Below, one piece after another: positions 33,549 to 43,755 of a stretch of DNA of 64,000 bases. This stretch comes from Prorocentrum cordatum. Its lineage: Eukaryota > Sar > Dinophyceae > Prorocentrales > Prorocentraceae. The notes beneath the pieces are model-generated. The model saw only the letters and a list, made by a program, of their open reading frames with translations. It was not told the origin of the DNA and ran no database searches. Position numbers and translations under genes: made by a program. Within the stretch, counting starts at the first letter, position 1. Each line of letters opens with the position of its first letter. The stretch spans positions 696,839 through 760,838 of the forward strand of contig CAUYUJ010017804.1 of assembly GCA_963575745.1 (NCBI GenBank), given 5' to 3'.

Positions 33549-34444
33549 CTGCTCCACCAGGCGCGGCGCCAGGTCTTCGCACTGCCCGGTCCAGACGTCG
33601 ATCTGCACGCCCGTCGCCGCGAACTCGATCAGGTTCATTGCCAGGCAAGCGACCTCCGGGTCAAGCTCGAAGGTCACGATCCTGGCTCCGGCGCCGAGCA
33701 CTCGCGCCATTCGGATAGCGGAGTAGCCCAGAAACGTGCCATATTCGACCACGTTGCTAGGTCGCCCCCGACGGGGTAGTCGCTGCAAGACGCCGTCGAT
33801 GACCGCGCCCTTCTCGTAGGCGGCCCCGAATTTCAGCCAGCTCCTCCCCGAGAACTCCTCGAGCGCGCGGAGAATGGACTCGGCGTCGCCGAACGATGCC
33901 CTCGCGAGCGCATGGTAGGCCGCCCGCACGTACTTGTGCGATCCAGCGCCGGCGTCCACCAGCCCTGGGAACGGCGGCGCCCCCTCCAGACTGCTGGCCG
34001 AAGCCGGCAGGCGCCCGGCCAGCTGGTAGGTCAGCGGGTTCCACAGCCGCTCGCGGGCCATCTCCCGCAGGACCCCGCGGGCCTGCTCGAGATCGCCCGC
34101 CTGCTGAAGAAGAGAACGCGGCAGGAACATGAACTTTCGACGGCCCGCGCTGATCTCTTGGATCAGCGCTGGGCCCCCGTCCTTTGCGCCTCCCCAGCGC
34201 AGATCCAAGAAATCCGCGCGGACCGTCGAAAGTTCATGTTTGTGCAGCTGCTTCTCCTTCGAGCCTGGGCAAGGCGCATCACCACCACGTTGAGGACACA
34301 TGCCCTGAGCCCGGGGGACTCACACGACAAGGTGGCCATCTCGCGCAGGACGGCCGCCTGCTCTCGGGGCGCCCCGTCGCGCAGCAGCACGGCGTACCCG
34401 TCCCTGCCGAGGAACCCCGCGTCGCGCGCGCCCTGGCGGACGGC
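33549..34444 (-). CDS. catechol O-methyltransferase-like protein, two exons, partial
   Basis: Exon 34444-34265 (60 codons, AVRQGARDAGFLGRDGYAVL to NVVVMRLAQ) and exon 34103-33549 (185 codons) are joined in phase 0 across an introner (34104-34264). The second exon contains a class-I SAM-binding core typical of COMT-like enzymes: VVEYGTFLGYSAIRMARVL (motif I, YG-x-F-x-GYS), IVTFELDPEVACLAMNL (acidic end of strand 2) and VQIDVWTGQCEDLAPRL. In the family this domain transfers a methyl group from SAM to a catechol or similar hydroxyl. Carboxy-terminal metal-binding residues lie on exons not seen. LRALEEFSGRSWLKFGAAYE precedes the core as in COMT. Both exons are exact multiples of three. Upstream exons may include those at 37.2-37.6 and 43.6-44.6 kb (inference). 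Confidence 0.65.
34104..34264 (-). mobile_element. introner A copy serving as a 161-bp intron
   Basis: Perfect inverted repeat AACATGAACTTTCGACGG near both ends, then the core AATCCGCGCGGA/GATCTGCGCTGG. On the coding strand it starts CAG|GCTCGAAGG and ends TCTCTTCTTCAG|CAG. The only sequence between the two inverted repeats is about 25 bases, so the RNA would fold as one long hairpin. Confidence 0.85.
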
Positions 34445-34568
34445 CTCCGTCAAGGATCGGGCAACAGATAATGGCATCAACATAGGAACCTTCCCGGAGG
34501 TCCGCGCGGATGTCTCGCATTGGCGCTCGTGCCCCGGCCAGGGGCGGGGGATCTACTTACCCTGAGTC
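34445..34568 (-). mobile_element. introner A copy, half, split by LTR-like element
   Basis: Acceptor end on the minus strand (TGACGGAG|GCC) plus GGAGGTCCGCGCGGATGTCT core, stopping at the edge of element E2. The other half resumes at 36881-36955. Confidence 0.7.
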
Positions 34569-34882
34569 TGAGCGCCCTTCTCGGTATCCTTCTCCCACTC
34601 CCTTGAGGCCTCGCACCTCTCGCAGCTTCCGTCAGAAGGGCGCTGCGGGGGTCGGACCAAATCCCCACGAACCTGGCACCGTACGTGCAGTGCCAGGGGT
34701 GGCGGCCCGTCTTCGCATCCCACCATCGTAGGAGGATGCGAAGTCCCTGAAGACGGACCGGGGTGGGCACGAGTGGGCATCGTAGCCGGCTCAAAACCAA
34801 AAGAGGCATCATAGCCTCAAACTGATCCATTTACGGAACCAATTCCATTATCCTGTTCATTGGCTTCATTCCATGCGTAGCA
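34569..34882 (+). repeat. left terminal direct repeat of E2
   Basis: Starts TGAGCGCCCTTCTCGG, ends CCATGCGTAGCA. Confidence 0.75.
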
Positions 34883-36499
34883 CGCTTTCCCCAAATGGAA
34901 CGTGAACGGGACTCAGTCCCCTGCCGATCGTCTAGTGCCGCCATCATAGGCATCAAAAGGGCCATCGTAGGCACTTCGCACCCAATCTGGGCCATCACAA
35001 AGGTTCATTTTAGGAAAAATGAGCATCATAGGTCTTCGCAGTCAACCCGTCGAATCCACGGTGAATACAGCCAGAATTTGAAGAAGGATGTCTACACCTT
35101 CGAACAGGTTCAATTGTCCGGCCCCTACGCTCCGGTGTTCGCCACGACCATCAACGAGTTCAAGGTGCCACGATCAGCACGCCATCGAGCAACACGTGCG
35201 GGACTGGCGGCGTGACGCTGTACAGCACGACGAGCTCGAGCGCCCCGACGGGGAACTGTACCCCATCCGTTCTCCCCCCTTCTTCCCCCGTCCCCTCCTC
35301 CTCCTCCTCCTCCTCCTCCTCTGTCTCCTCGGCCCCGCCTCATCGGAGACGCGAGGGAGGCAGCGCAATAAGGATGAACACATCTGGAAACAGCAACTCT
35401 ACGTTGACATCCGCGCGGGGGACAACAGAGATCAGCACGACCGTTACCAGGAGCGGCACGAAAGAAAGCAGCGGCTCCATGTTGGCAACTGCGAGTGGGA
35501 CCAGCATCGCAACTGCAAGCGGAAGCCCTACATTGACAAACGCGAGTGGGACCCACAACACGACGGAGAGAAGCTCGACCAGTGCCAGGTGCAGCGCGAT
35601 AGAGAGCAGCAGCTCCACGTTGACCATGTCACGTGAGGCCTGCAACTCAGCAGGGACAGCCCGTTGGACTTCAGGGACTCCCACATCAACCAGCTCGCCG
35701 ACTCCTTCGTTCTCCCTCCTGCCCTCCTTCGTTCCCCCTTTTCTCTTCTCCTTTGAACCCATGCGGAGCCGCGAGGCAGGCACACAACAGAGATCAACAA
35801 GAAGGAAGCAGCTGCCCTGCATTATCATCCACGAGCGGATAAGCGGGACCAGTAGCACAACAGAGAGGAGCACGACAGGCACTAGGAGCAGCACGACAAA
35901 GAGTATCAGCTCCACGCTGACAACTGCGAGCGTGACCAACAACACAACTCAAAACATCAACCCTGCATTGACATCGGCGAGTAAGACCCGCAGCACAACA
36001 GAGAAGCACGACTAATACCAGGAGCAGTGCAGCACAACCGAAACGGCCGTTCGACATCAAGGACTTCTTCGTGCTCCTTCCATCCTCCTCCGTTTCCCTC
36101 TTCATCCTCCTACTTCCTCCGTCGCCCGTCAGGGGCCAGCACGAGTATTACCAGCACGACGGGATCTGCAGCACCGCGGCAAAGCACGCGTGTTGCCAGG
36201 AGGATTGGGACTACCAGTACGAGTATGTGCAGCAGCACTAGTGTTACCAGCACGACCCCTGGCCGATATTCGATGGTTAATCTTGACCCCAAGCCGTTGC
36301 TTGTTTTTTTGGCGGATTGGGGGGCTCCATGCGCTTTTTCGGAAATGGTGACTTCGGGCCATGTGGGGGGTCCTCTTGAAGGGCTACCCCGGGTGAGTAG
36401 AAGCAGGGTGTTCGACGGGGGCGCAACGCCGCGAGGTGGCGACGGCTGCGGTGTGATTCCTCGATTGTGGAAACCCCACTCCTTTTGATCGATGGTTCT

Positions 36500-36870
36500 T
36501 GAGTGTCCTTCTCGGGTATCCTTCTCCCACTCCCCTCGGTGAGGACCATTGTAGGCCTTACCAGTGACGACCGCCATGAGGCGTCACACCCCTCGCAGCT
36601 TCCATCAGAAGGGCGCTGCGGGGGTCGGACCAAATCCCCACGAACCTGGCACCGTACGTGCAGTGCCAGGGGTGGCGGCCCGCCGTGCCAGGGGTGGCGG
36701 CCCGCCTTCCCATCCCACCATCATAGGAGGATGCGAAACCCCTGAAGACGGACCGGGGTGGGCACGAGTGGGCATCGTAGCCGGCTCAAAACCATAGCCT
36801 CATCACTTTCCAAATTGAACCACTCACGGATCCGTTTTCCTCTTCATTCGCTTTTTTTCCATGCATAACA
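36500..36870 (+). repeat. right terminal direct repeat of E2
   Basis: Starts TGAGTGTCCTTCTCGGG, ends CCATGCATAACA. Internal 22-bp tandem duplication at about 36660-36706. Confidence 0.75.
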
Positions 36871-36880
36871 TGAAAAGGGA

Positions 36881-36955
36881 ACTCCAGCGCCGATCCCAGA
36901 AATCCGCGCGGACCTTCATACTCATGTCATTCTTTGCTGTTGGCTTCTCGAGAAG
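36881..36955 (-). mobile_element. second half of the split introner A copy
   Basis: ACTCCAGCGCCGATCCCAGA, AATCCGCGCGGACC, then TCATGTCATTC and TTCTCGAGAAG: the right half of the family consensus, missing exactly the part present at 34445-34568. Confidence 0.7.
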
Positions 36956-37065
36956 AACCGTCGCCAAATGTTGTCCAAATGTCGTAATGTCGTCCAAATG
37001 TCGACAGAAACCCGACGAAATCCCCCAAGCCGCAAGGAATTGTGGGGGCCCCTGAGACTCCGGTG
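36955..37065 (-). repeat. dispersed repeat, TCGTCCAAATGTCG type, copy 1
   Basis: GTCCAAATGTCG repeats, then a block ending ATCCCCCAAGCCGCA...TGAGACTCCGGTGAA, matching 38060-38215. Confidence 0.65.
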
Positions 37066-37189
37066 AATCGGCGGCGAGGCCGCGGGAAGCCAGCGCGAGA
37101 CGGCCTTTCCAAAGGTGGCGGGGCTTCTCAGAAACCCTCGCGCCCTTCTGAGAAGCTTCCTCTGTCTCCGGGGAGGGTTCGGAACAAAA

Positions 37190-37620
37190 TCCCCTCAAAG
37201 GCCCGAGGACCTCCGAGCCTTCTGAGAAGGCTGGCCGCCAAGTGGAGGACCACACAACACGGACGGCCTCCACCGAGGACGCGTCGCCGGCGTGGGCGAA
37301 CGCCCGCAGCAGCTGCGTAGCCTGCTTCGCCGAGGCGGGCCGCGAGCGCGGCAGGGCGCCCGCGAGGCTCGCGGCCCAGGCCGGCGGGCCGACGGCCGAG
37401 GCGGCCGGCGGGGCCACCTTGGCCAGGCCCCAGGCCAGCCTGGGCAGGTGCGGGCCCGCCAGCGAGGCGGCGCCGCGCCTCTGGAGGAGTTGCTGAGATG
37501 GGCGCTCTCCCAAAGAGCGGTTCCCGGCGACCCCCGATGGCACTCCGAAAGCTGGTGCTCTGGCGCTGCACTCTGGTCGGCTCTGAGGTCTACAGAGGAG
37601 GAGGAGCGAGCGAGCGAGCA
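37190..37620 (-). CDS. helical-repeat-like exon, function unknown
   Basis: A minus frame reads SQQLLQRRGAASLAGPHLPR, LAWGLAKVAPPAAS, WAASLAGALPRSRPASAKQA and TQLLRAFAHAGDASSVEAVR, then RGFCSEPSPETEEASQKG. The L-x2-LAWGLAK and LLRAFAHAG phrases resemble the about 35-residue alpha-helical repeats of organellar RNA-binding proteins in algae and apicomplexans (OPR/HPR type), which are very numerous in dinoflagellates. Exon borders are not determined. It lies on the same strand between the 43.6-44.6 kb exons and the methyltransferase-like exons. Confidence 0.35.
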
Positions 37621-37794
37621 AGCGATGCCTGGGCAGCTCTGGGTTCTCCTGTGGGGCACCTCCTGGGTTCTGCCACGAGGCTTCAGGCGCTGCTGGCGAG
37701 TGCAGGGGAGTATAAAGAGCACGCCTGTGGGACCTGAGTGGCCCAAATGGGCCTGCTGAGGCCCCCTTCAGCTCACGGGCGGGGCCAATGGATG

Positions 37795-37955
37795 AGGAGG
37801 AGGAGGATGAGGAGGAGGAGGAGGAGGAGGAGAGGAATGAGGAGGAGGAGGAGGAGGAGGAGGAGGAGGAGGAGGAGGAGGAGGAGGAGGAAGAGGAGGA
37901 GGAGGAGGAGGAGAAGGAGGAGGAGGAGGAGGAGGAGATGGAGGAGGAGAGGAAT
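37795..37955. repeat. (GGA)n microsatellite
   Basis: GAG/GGA repeats with AAT and AAG interruptions. Confidence 0.95.
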
Positions 37956-38059
37956 GAGCCTTCGTGGGAGACCCTGTGGACCTCCGCGGCCCTATGTCAC
38001 GAACGCGGCCTCGACCGGATGTCGCCCAGAGTTCGTCCAGATTTCGACGAAATGTCGTC

Positions 38060-38215
38060 TAGACTTCGTGCATATCTCGACCACCCCTCTTCACCTTTTC
38101 GTCCGGATTTCGTCCAGACTTCGCCCAGAATTCGTCCAAAAATCGACAAAATCCGTCGACATCCCCCAAACCGCACGGCTTTCTGGGACCATCTGAGGCT
38201 CCCGTGAAGGACTAC
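38060..38215 (-). repeat. dispersed repeat, copy 2
   Basis: TTCGTCCAGACTTCGCCCAG-type repeats followed by GACATCCCCCAAACCGCA and CTGAGGCTCCCGTGAA, alignable with 36955-37065. Confidence 0.65.
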
Positions 38216-38825
38216 GCAAGGCGCCTCGCAACATCCGACGCCAGGCGGTGACCGAGGCCGTGCAGGCCGCCCATCTGCAGCGTGGCTGCAGCCCAGGCGA
38301 GGCTCGCCAGGGATGCGACGGGCAGGCTGGCACAAGGCTCGACCTAAACCGTGGCTTCTTGCAGAACGTACAACCCACCTCCACCTGCAACCAGGACCCC
38401 CACTCCCGACCTGGTGATCCAGAGGGCCCAAAAACCATGCTCGCCCCAGCTAGGACACCCTGGACCACCAGGTCGGGAAGGGGGTCCTGGCTGGGGATGG
38501 GGGTAAGTTATGCTGTCCTGAGTTGTCCGTGCTCGCTTTGTTATTGCCTCTTTTTGTCGACGTTTAGCTGGTGCTGCAATAAGCAAGGTTAACCAACGTG
38601 GACCCCAAACAGTGCTTTTCTACTAGCAATCCGCCGGCTCCCTAGCGGGGCCATCAGGCTGCGAGGCTTAGGCTTGCTGCTCCCTGCTCCAGTTGCAGGG
38701 TCCAGTTCCCATGTTATGATAATTTCACTTACTGCTTCCTACTGCAACCTGGTACAATCCGCGCAATGGGGGGGAGCCCCAAACGACCCGATTAACCACG
38801 CCCTGATCGAGGAAATTGCATGAGA
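38216..38825. other. no gene recognised
   Basis: Unassigned. Confidence 0.4.
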
Positions 38826-39060
38826 CTCGCGCCCCCGAGGCCAGAATCCCTCGTGCATTGAAAAAGGTTCGCGTCCTGGAAGCCATAACCCTTCGTATAT
38901 TTTGCAAATGGTGCGTCCCCGAAGCCACTAACCATCGTATCGTAAACTACAGTACTCGCGTCCCCAGGGCAACACACACTCTCATAACTTACCGTCGCGT
39001 CCCCGAAGCCAAAACCTTAGCAAATTACACCGTCTTCGCATTGCCGAAGCCAAGAGTGCT
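38826..39060. repeat. 57-bp tandem repeat (four to five units)
   Basis: Units start CGCGTCCCCGAAGCCA or a variant and continue with AAACCTTCGTA-like AT-richer sequence. The 57-bp length keeps one plus frame open, giving repeats of TRVPEA. Confidence 0.7.
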
Positions 39061-40464
39061 CCAAGGCGCCCGAAGATTATTTTCAGACGGCCCAAGAGGG
39101 CCCAAAGATGCCCAAAGAGCGCTCCAAGAGGCCTCCCGAGAGAGCCCCAAGAGGCCAAACCCGCAGATTTTACGAAGGTTGTTGAAGCGTTTTGGCCTTC
39201 TCGCATGTTCAGCTTTCCGACGCTTCAAGACGGCTCAAGAAACTCCCAAGACCGCCCCAAGACAGCCCAAGACGCCTCCAAGAGGGCCCCAAGACGGCCC
39301 AAGAGGGCCCCAAGATGGCCCAAGAAGCGCTCAAGACGGCCCAAGAGGGCCCCAAGAGGGGCCCAAGCAGGGGACCACGAGAAGTCCCCAGGAGGCCCGA
39401 AGAGGCCGCCAAGAGGCCCCAAGAGGGCCCAAGAGGCGCCCAAGAGACCTCCAAGAGGCCCAAAAGATACCCCCACGAGTCCTCAAAAGGCACCCAAGAG
39501 GCGCCCAAACCGCCTCCAAAAGGCCCCCGAGAGGCTCCCCACGGCACCCCAGGCGGTGGCGGAATGGGCCGATGGCCACTAGGATCCGCCGCCCCCTGCT
39601 TGCAGGGGTGCACGGCGTGCTGGATGTTTCAGGTTTTGGTTTTGGTTCTTTTTCTAAAAAAACTCCCCAGTGGGCTTCGGCCCGTCCCGCCGGCCACCCG
39701 TAATTTTCCCAAAATCCGTCTGTCAATGCCTTTGTTGCCCCAACTTGGCCCAAGATGGCCTCCAAGACGGCCAAGATGGCCCAAGATGGCCTCCAAGATG
39801 CCTCCCAGACGGCCAAGATGGCCTCCAAGACGGGTAAGATGGCTCCAAGATGCCTCCAAGACGGCCCAAGATGCCCTCCAAGACGGCCAAGATGGCCCCA
39901 AGATGCCTCCAAGATGGCCCAAGAGGCCTCCAAGACGTTCTCCAGGAGAGCCCGAAGAGGCCAAAATCATTGGTTTTCCTTAGGTTTTTGAAGGTTTTTT
40001 GCGTTTTCTTCTTTTCGGCCTTCCGACGGCCCAAGAGGCCCCCAAGATCGCCCAAGAGGCCTCCAAGAAGGCCCTATGACGGCCCAAGGGCCCCCCAAGA
40101 CGGCCCCAAGAGCGCCCCAAGACGGCCCAAGAGGCCTCCAAGACGCCCAACATGGCCTCCAAGACGGCCCTGAAGCGCCCCAAGAGGGCCCCAAGACGGC
40201 CCAGAGAGGCCCCCAAGACGGCTCCAGACGGCGTCAGACGGACCAGGAACGCCCTAAGACGGCCAAAGAGACCCCCAGGAAGCCCCCAAAGGCCCCCAAG
40301 AGGCCCAAGGAGGCCCCCAAGATGCCTCCAAGAGGCCTCGAAGAGGCCCCCAAGAAGCCCCCAACAGACCCCAAGGGTGCCCCAAGAGACTCCTAACAAC
40401 CCTCATCCTCCTACTCTATTTCTTCCTCTTCCTCTTCCTGTTCATAATCATTCTCTCCCATGTG

Positions 40465-40725
40465 TTCCCCGAAAGCTTTCCAAACCGACTCGGGGAACTC
40501 ATGGTCCGATAGCTTGGCCAAGCTCTAGTCCAACTTTCGGCCACATCGGCGTTTCCAAAAAGGCAGGGGGCGGCGGTGATTCGCCGTAGGCGTCTTCGAT
40601 CCGCCGCCCCCTTTTGATTTATCAAAGGGGTGCCCGGCGTGCCGGACTATATGGCTATTGATGTTGGTTCTTTTTCCAAAAGAACTCCCCCTGGGGCTTC
40701 GGCCCGGCCCGCCGGCCACCCGAAG
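40465..40725. repeat. cassette between satellite modules, copy 1
   Basis: Order: GAAAGCTTTCCAAACCGACT, GGTCCGATAGCTTGGC, a hairpin with 13-bp stem CAGGGGGCGGCGG/CCGCCGCCCCCTG-like at 40564-40612, GGTTCTTTTTCCAAAAGAAC, then CTTCGGCCCGGCCCGCCGG. Confidence 0.85.
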
Positions 40726-42766
40726 ACCCGGTTGCCAACGGTGTTCCTGCCCCAGACGGCCCCAAGATGGCCCAAGATGGCTTCCAAGACGGCTAAGATG
40801 GCCCTAACATGCCTCCAAGACGGCCCAAGATGCACCCAAGACGGCCTAAGATAGCCTGAAGATGGCCCAAGACGGCCCAAGAGGCCCCCAAGAGGCATCC
40901 AAGACGGCCCAAGAGGCCTCCAAGAGGTCCTCCAGGAAGGCCCAGAGAGGCCCAAACCACTGATTTGTCTTAGGTTTTTGAAGGATTTTGGCATTCGCGC
41001 CTTTTCGGCTTTCCGGCGGCCCCAGGCGGCCCAAGAGGCTCCCAAGATCGCCTCAGAGGCCTCCAAGAGGGCCCCATGACTGCCCAAGTGGCCTCCAAGA
41101 CGGCCCCAAGAGGGCCCCAAGACGGCCCAAGAGGCCTCCAACACGCCCAAGATGGCTTCCAAGACGCCCAAGATGGCCTCCAAGACGGCCACTAAGCGAC
41201 CCAAGAGGGCCCCAAGTCGGCCCAGAAATGCCCCCAAGACGGCTCAGACGGCGTCAGACGTGCCAGGAACCCACCAAGATGGCTTGCGCCTTGAAGGCCC
41301 CGTCTTTAAACTGTAACCTTTAACCCACCAAGATGGCCCAAATTGGCTCGAAGCTGGCCCAAGACGGCCCAAGAGGCCCCAAAGAGGGCTTCCAGGAAGG
41401 CCAGAAGAGGCCAAAAACATTGATGTTCCTAAGGTGTTTGACCGATTTTGGCATTCGCGTCTTTTCAGTTTCCGACGGCCCTAGGCGGCCCAAGAGGCTC
41501 CCAAGATCGCCTCAGAGGCCTCCAAGAGGGCCCCATGACTGCCCAAGTGGCCTCCAAGACGGCCCCAAGAGGGCCCCAAGACGGCCCAAGAGGCCTCCAA
41601 CACGCCCAAGATGGCTTCCAAGACGCCCAAGATGGCCTCCAAGACGGCCACTAAGCGACCCAAGAGGGCCCCAAGTCGTCCCAGAAAGGCCCCCAAGACG
41701 GCTCAGACGGCGTCAGACGTGCCAGGAACCCACCAAGATGGCCGACATTGGCTCGAAGCTGGCCCAAGACGGCCCAAGAGGCCCCAAAGAGGGCTTTTAG
41801 GAAGGCCAGAAGAGGCCAAAAACATTGATGTTCCTAGGGTTTTTGACCGATTTTGGCATTCGCGCCTTTTCGGTTTCCGACGGCCCTAGGCGGCCCAAGA
41901 GGCTCCCAAGATCGCCCCAAGATCGCCTCAGAGGCCTCCAAGAGGGCCCCATGACTGCCCAAGTGGCCTCCAAGACGGACGGCCCCGAAGCGACCCAAGA
42001 GGGCCCCAAGTCAGCCCAGAAAGGCCCCCAAGACGGCTCAGACGGCGTCAGACGTGCAAGGAACCCACCAAGATGGCCGAAGTTGGCTCGAAGCTGGCCC
42101 AAGACGGCCCAAAAGCATTGATGTTCCTAAGGTTTTTTTACGGATTTTGACATTTGCTTCTTTTCGGCCTTCCGACGGCCCGAGACGGCCCACGAGCTCC
42201 CAAAGATCGCCGAAAGATCGCACAAGAGGCCTCCAAGATGGCCCCAGAACGGCCCAAGAGGGCCCCAAGAGGCCCCCAAGACGGCACAGGAGGCCTTTAA
42301 GACGCCCAAGATGGCCTCCAAGACGGCCCAGGAGCATTCCAAGAGGGCCCCAAGTCGGCCCAGAAAGGCCCCCCAAACGGCTTCCGACGGCGTCAGACGG
42401 ACCAGGAGCCCACCAAGACGGCCGAACATGGCCTAAGATGGCCCAAACGGCCCAAGAGGCCTCCAAAAGGGCCTCCAGGAAGGCCCGGAAAGGCCAAAAT
42501 CTCCCGTGGGTTGTTGAAAGATTGTGGCATTTGCTTTTTGTCTGCCTTCCGACGGCCCGAGACGGCCCAAGCGCCCCCAAAGATTGCCCAAGAGGCCCAA
42601 GACACGGCCCCAAGAGGCCCCCAAGACGGCCCAAGAGGTCTCCAAGACGCTCAAGATGGCCTCCAAGACGGCCCAAGAGCCCTCCAAGACGTCCTCCAAG
42701 AAGGCCCGAAAGGGTCAAAATGGCCTCCAGACGGCCAAGATGACCTTCACGATGCCCACGTGGTCC

Positions 42767-43020
42767 CCGAAGGCTTTCCAAACCGATTCGGGGAACAAAT
42801 GGTCCGATAGCTTGGCAGGTCTGGCCTCAACGTTCGGCCACATAAGCGCTTCCAAAAATGCAGGGGGCGGCGGTGATTCGCCGTAGGCGTCTTCGATCCG
42901 CCGCCCCCTGTCGATTCATCGCAGGGGTGCCTGGCGTGTTAGATTATTTCGGTTTTAGTTTTGGTTCTTTTTCCCCAAGAACTCCCCCTGGTGCTTCGGC
43001 CCGTCCCGCCGGGGTCCCGG
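42767..43020. repeat. cassette between satellite modules, copy 2
   Basis: Same parts in the same order as 40465-40725, with the hairpin at 42861-42910. A partial third copy, without the first part, is at 39580-39702. Confidence 0.85.
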
Positions 43021-43160
43021 GAGGGAGCTCCAGGCGTGCAAACGACCTCCAAGACGGCCAAGATTGCCCAAGATGGCCTCCAAGATGGTCCAAGATGGCC
43101 TCCAAGACCGCCCAAGATGGTCCAAGATGGCCTCCAAGACGGCCTAAGAGAGTCCAGGTA

Positions 43161-43400
43161 GATCAGATTTTCTGTTGAGACAAAATCATATTATGTATAT
43201 GACGTCTACACAACTCTCTCTCTATAGATATATATATACACACCTATAAAACACACATGGGCATGTCTATATCTATGTAGATATAAGGTTCTGTACATAC
43301 ATTATGCATGTCTATATGTCTGCATGCATGCATCTATGTATATATATATATATATATATATACATGCTTACACATACACACACAAGCCGTGCAATTTACG
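43161..43400. repeat. TA-rich microsatellites
   Basis: TATATA at 43222-43240 and 43338-43362 with TGCATG and CACA repeats between and after. Confidence 0.9.
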
Positions 43401-43404
43401 TTGT

Positions 43405-43535
43405 GCACTTTAGGCGGCGACGGGGCGGCGACGGCGAGCACGGAGCCGCCAGACCGACAATCAGGCCCAGACGATGGCCGGCGACGGGGAGGCGACGGCG
43501 AGCACGGAGCCGCCAGACCGACAGTCAGGGCCAGT
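43405..43535. repeat. 63-bp tandem duplication
   Basis: GGCGACGGCGAGCACGGAGC followed by CGCCAGACCGACA and TCAGG occurs twice, 63 bases apart. Confidence 0.85.
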
Positions 43536-43575
43536 TCCTTAAAAGAGAAGAAGGAACCCCGAAGTGCAAGCACTG

Positions 43576-43636
43576 TTTAGGGAATCGAAACGAAAACGGC
43601 CCACGGAATCGCCAAACACCGTTTAGGTCGAACCCT
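43576..43636. mobile_element. MULE-like MITE of the 15751 type, right half
   Basis: ATCGAAACGAAAACGGCCCA, CGGAATCGC and AAACACCGTTTAGGTCGAACC match the right half of 15751-15895. It abuts the end of the coding exon at 43640. Confidence 0.65.
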
Positions 43637-43639
43637 GCT

Positions 43640-43709
43640 GGCAATGGCCTGCTCGTTGAGGGCCAGCGCCCAGCACCGCAACAGCGCCAAGTCCTCCGCC
43701 GCTAGCGTG

Positions 43710-43755
<46 letters not shown>

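Larger units (their letters stand above)
34569..36870 (+). mobile_element. non-autonomous LTR-like element, copy E2, nested in an introner
   Basis: Direct terminal repeats 34569-34882 and 36500-36870, each beginning TGAG and ending CA as LTRs do, share the block at 34622-34707 almost exactly (AAGGGCGCTGCGGGGGTCGG, ACCAAATCCCCACGAACCTG). The left copy lacks about 53 bases; the right copy has GTGCCAGGGGTGGCGGCCCGC duplicated in tandem. The interior (about 1.6 kb) is three higher-order blocks of degenerate AGCACGACAG/AACAGAGAGCAGC repeats, each followed by a CTCC-rich stretch, then a block at 36310-36480 shared with E1. A Ser/Thr-rich frame (35212-36015) covers the repeats, but the opposite strand is also open. 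No pol gene. Confidence 0.75.
39060..43160. repeat. GGCCCAAGA higher-order satellite block
   Basis: About 4 kb of short words (GGCCCAAGA, CCTCCAAGA, CCCAAGATGG) organised in modules. Each module begins with an AT-richer joint such as CAAAAACATTGATGTTCCTA then CGATTTTGGCATTCGCG and CTTTTCGG-TTTCCGACGGCCC. The segments starting 41025 and 41484 are about 459 bases apart and nearly identical over at least 190 bp, showing recent tandem duplication. Frames on both strands give Pro/Lys/Arg or Leu/Gly/Trp repeat peptides (GPSWGPLG type); these are not genes in my reading. Confidence 0.9.

Noticed and set aside
35212-36015. Ser/Thr-rich protein gene inside E2
   Set aside because: Frame coincides with degenerate tandem repeats and the opposite strand is open too; kept only as a property of the element.
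34565-36870. Perfect target-site duplication for E2
   Set aside because: No identical 4-6 bp could be found outside the terminal repeats; the insertion is supported by the split introner instead.
39190-42810. Many 100-270 codon frames in the GGCCCAAGA satellite
   Set aside because: Short-period repeats open in several frames on both strands; peptide repeats follow DNA units.
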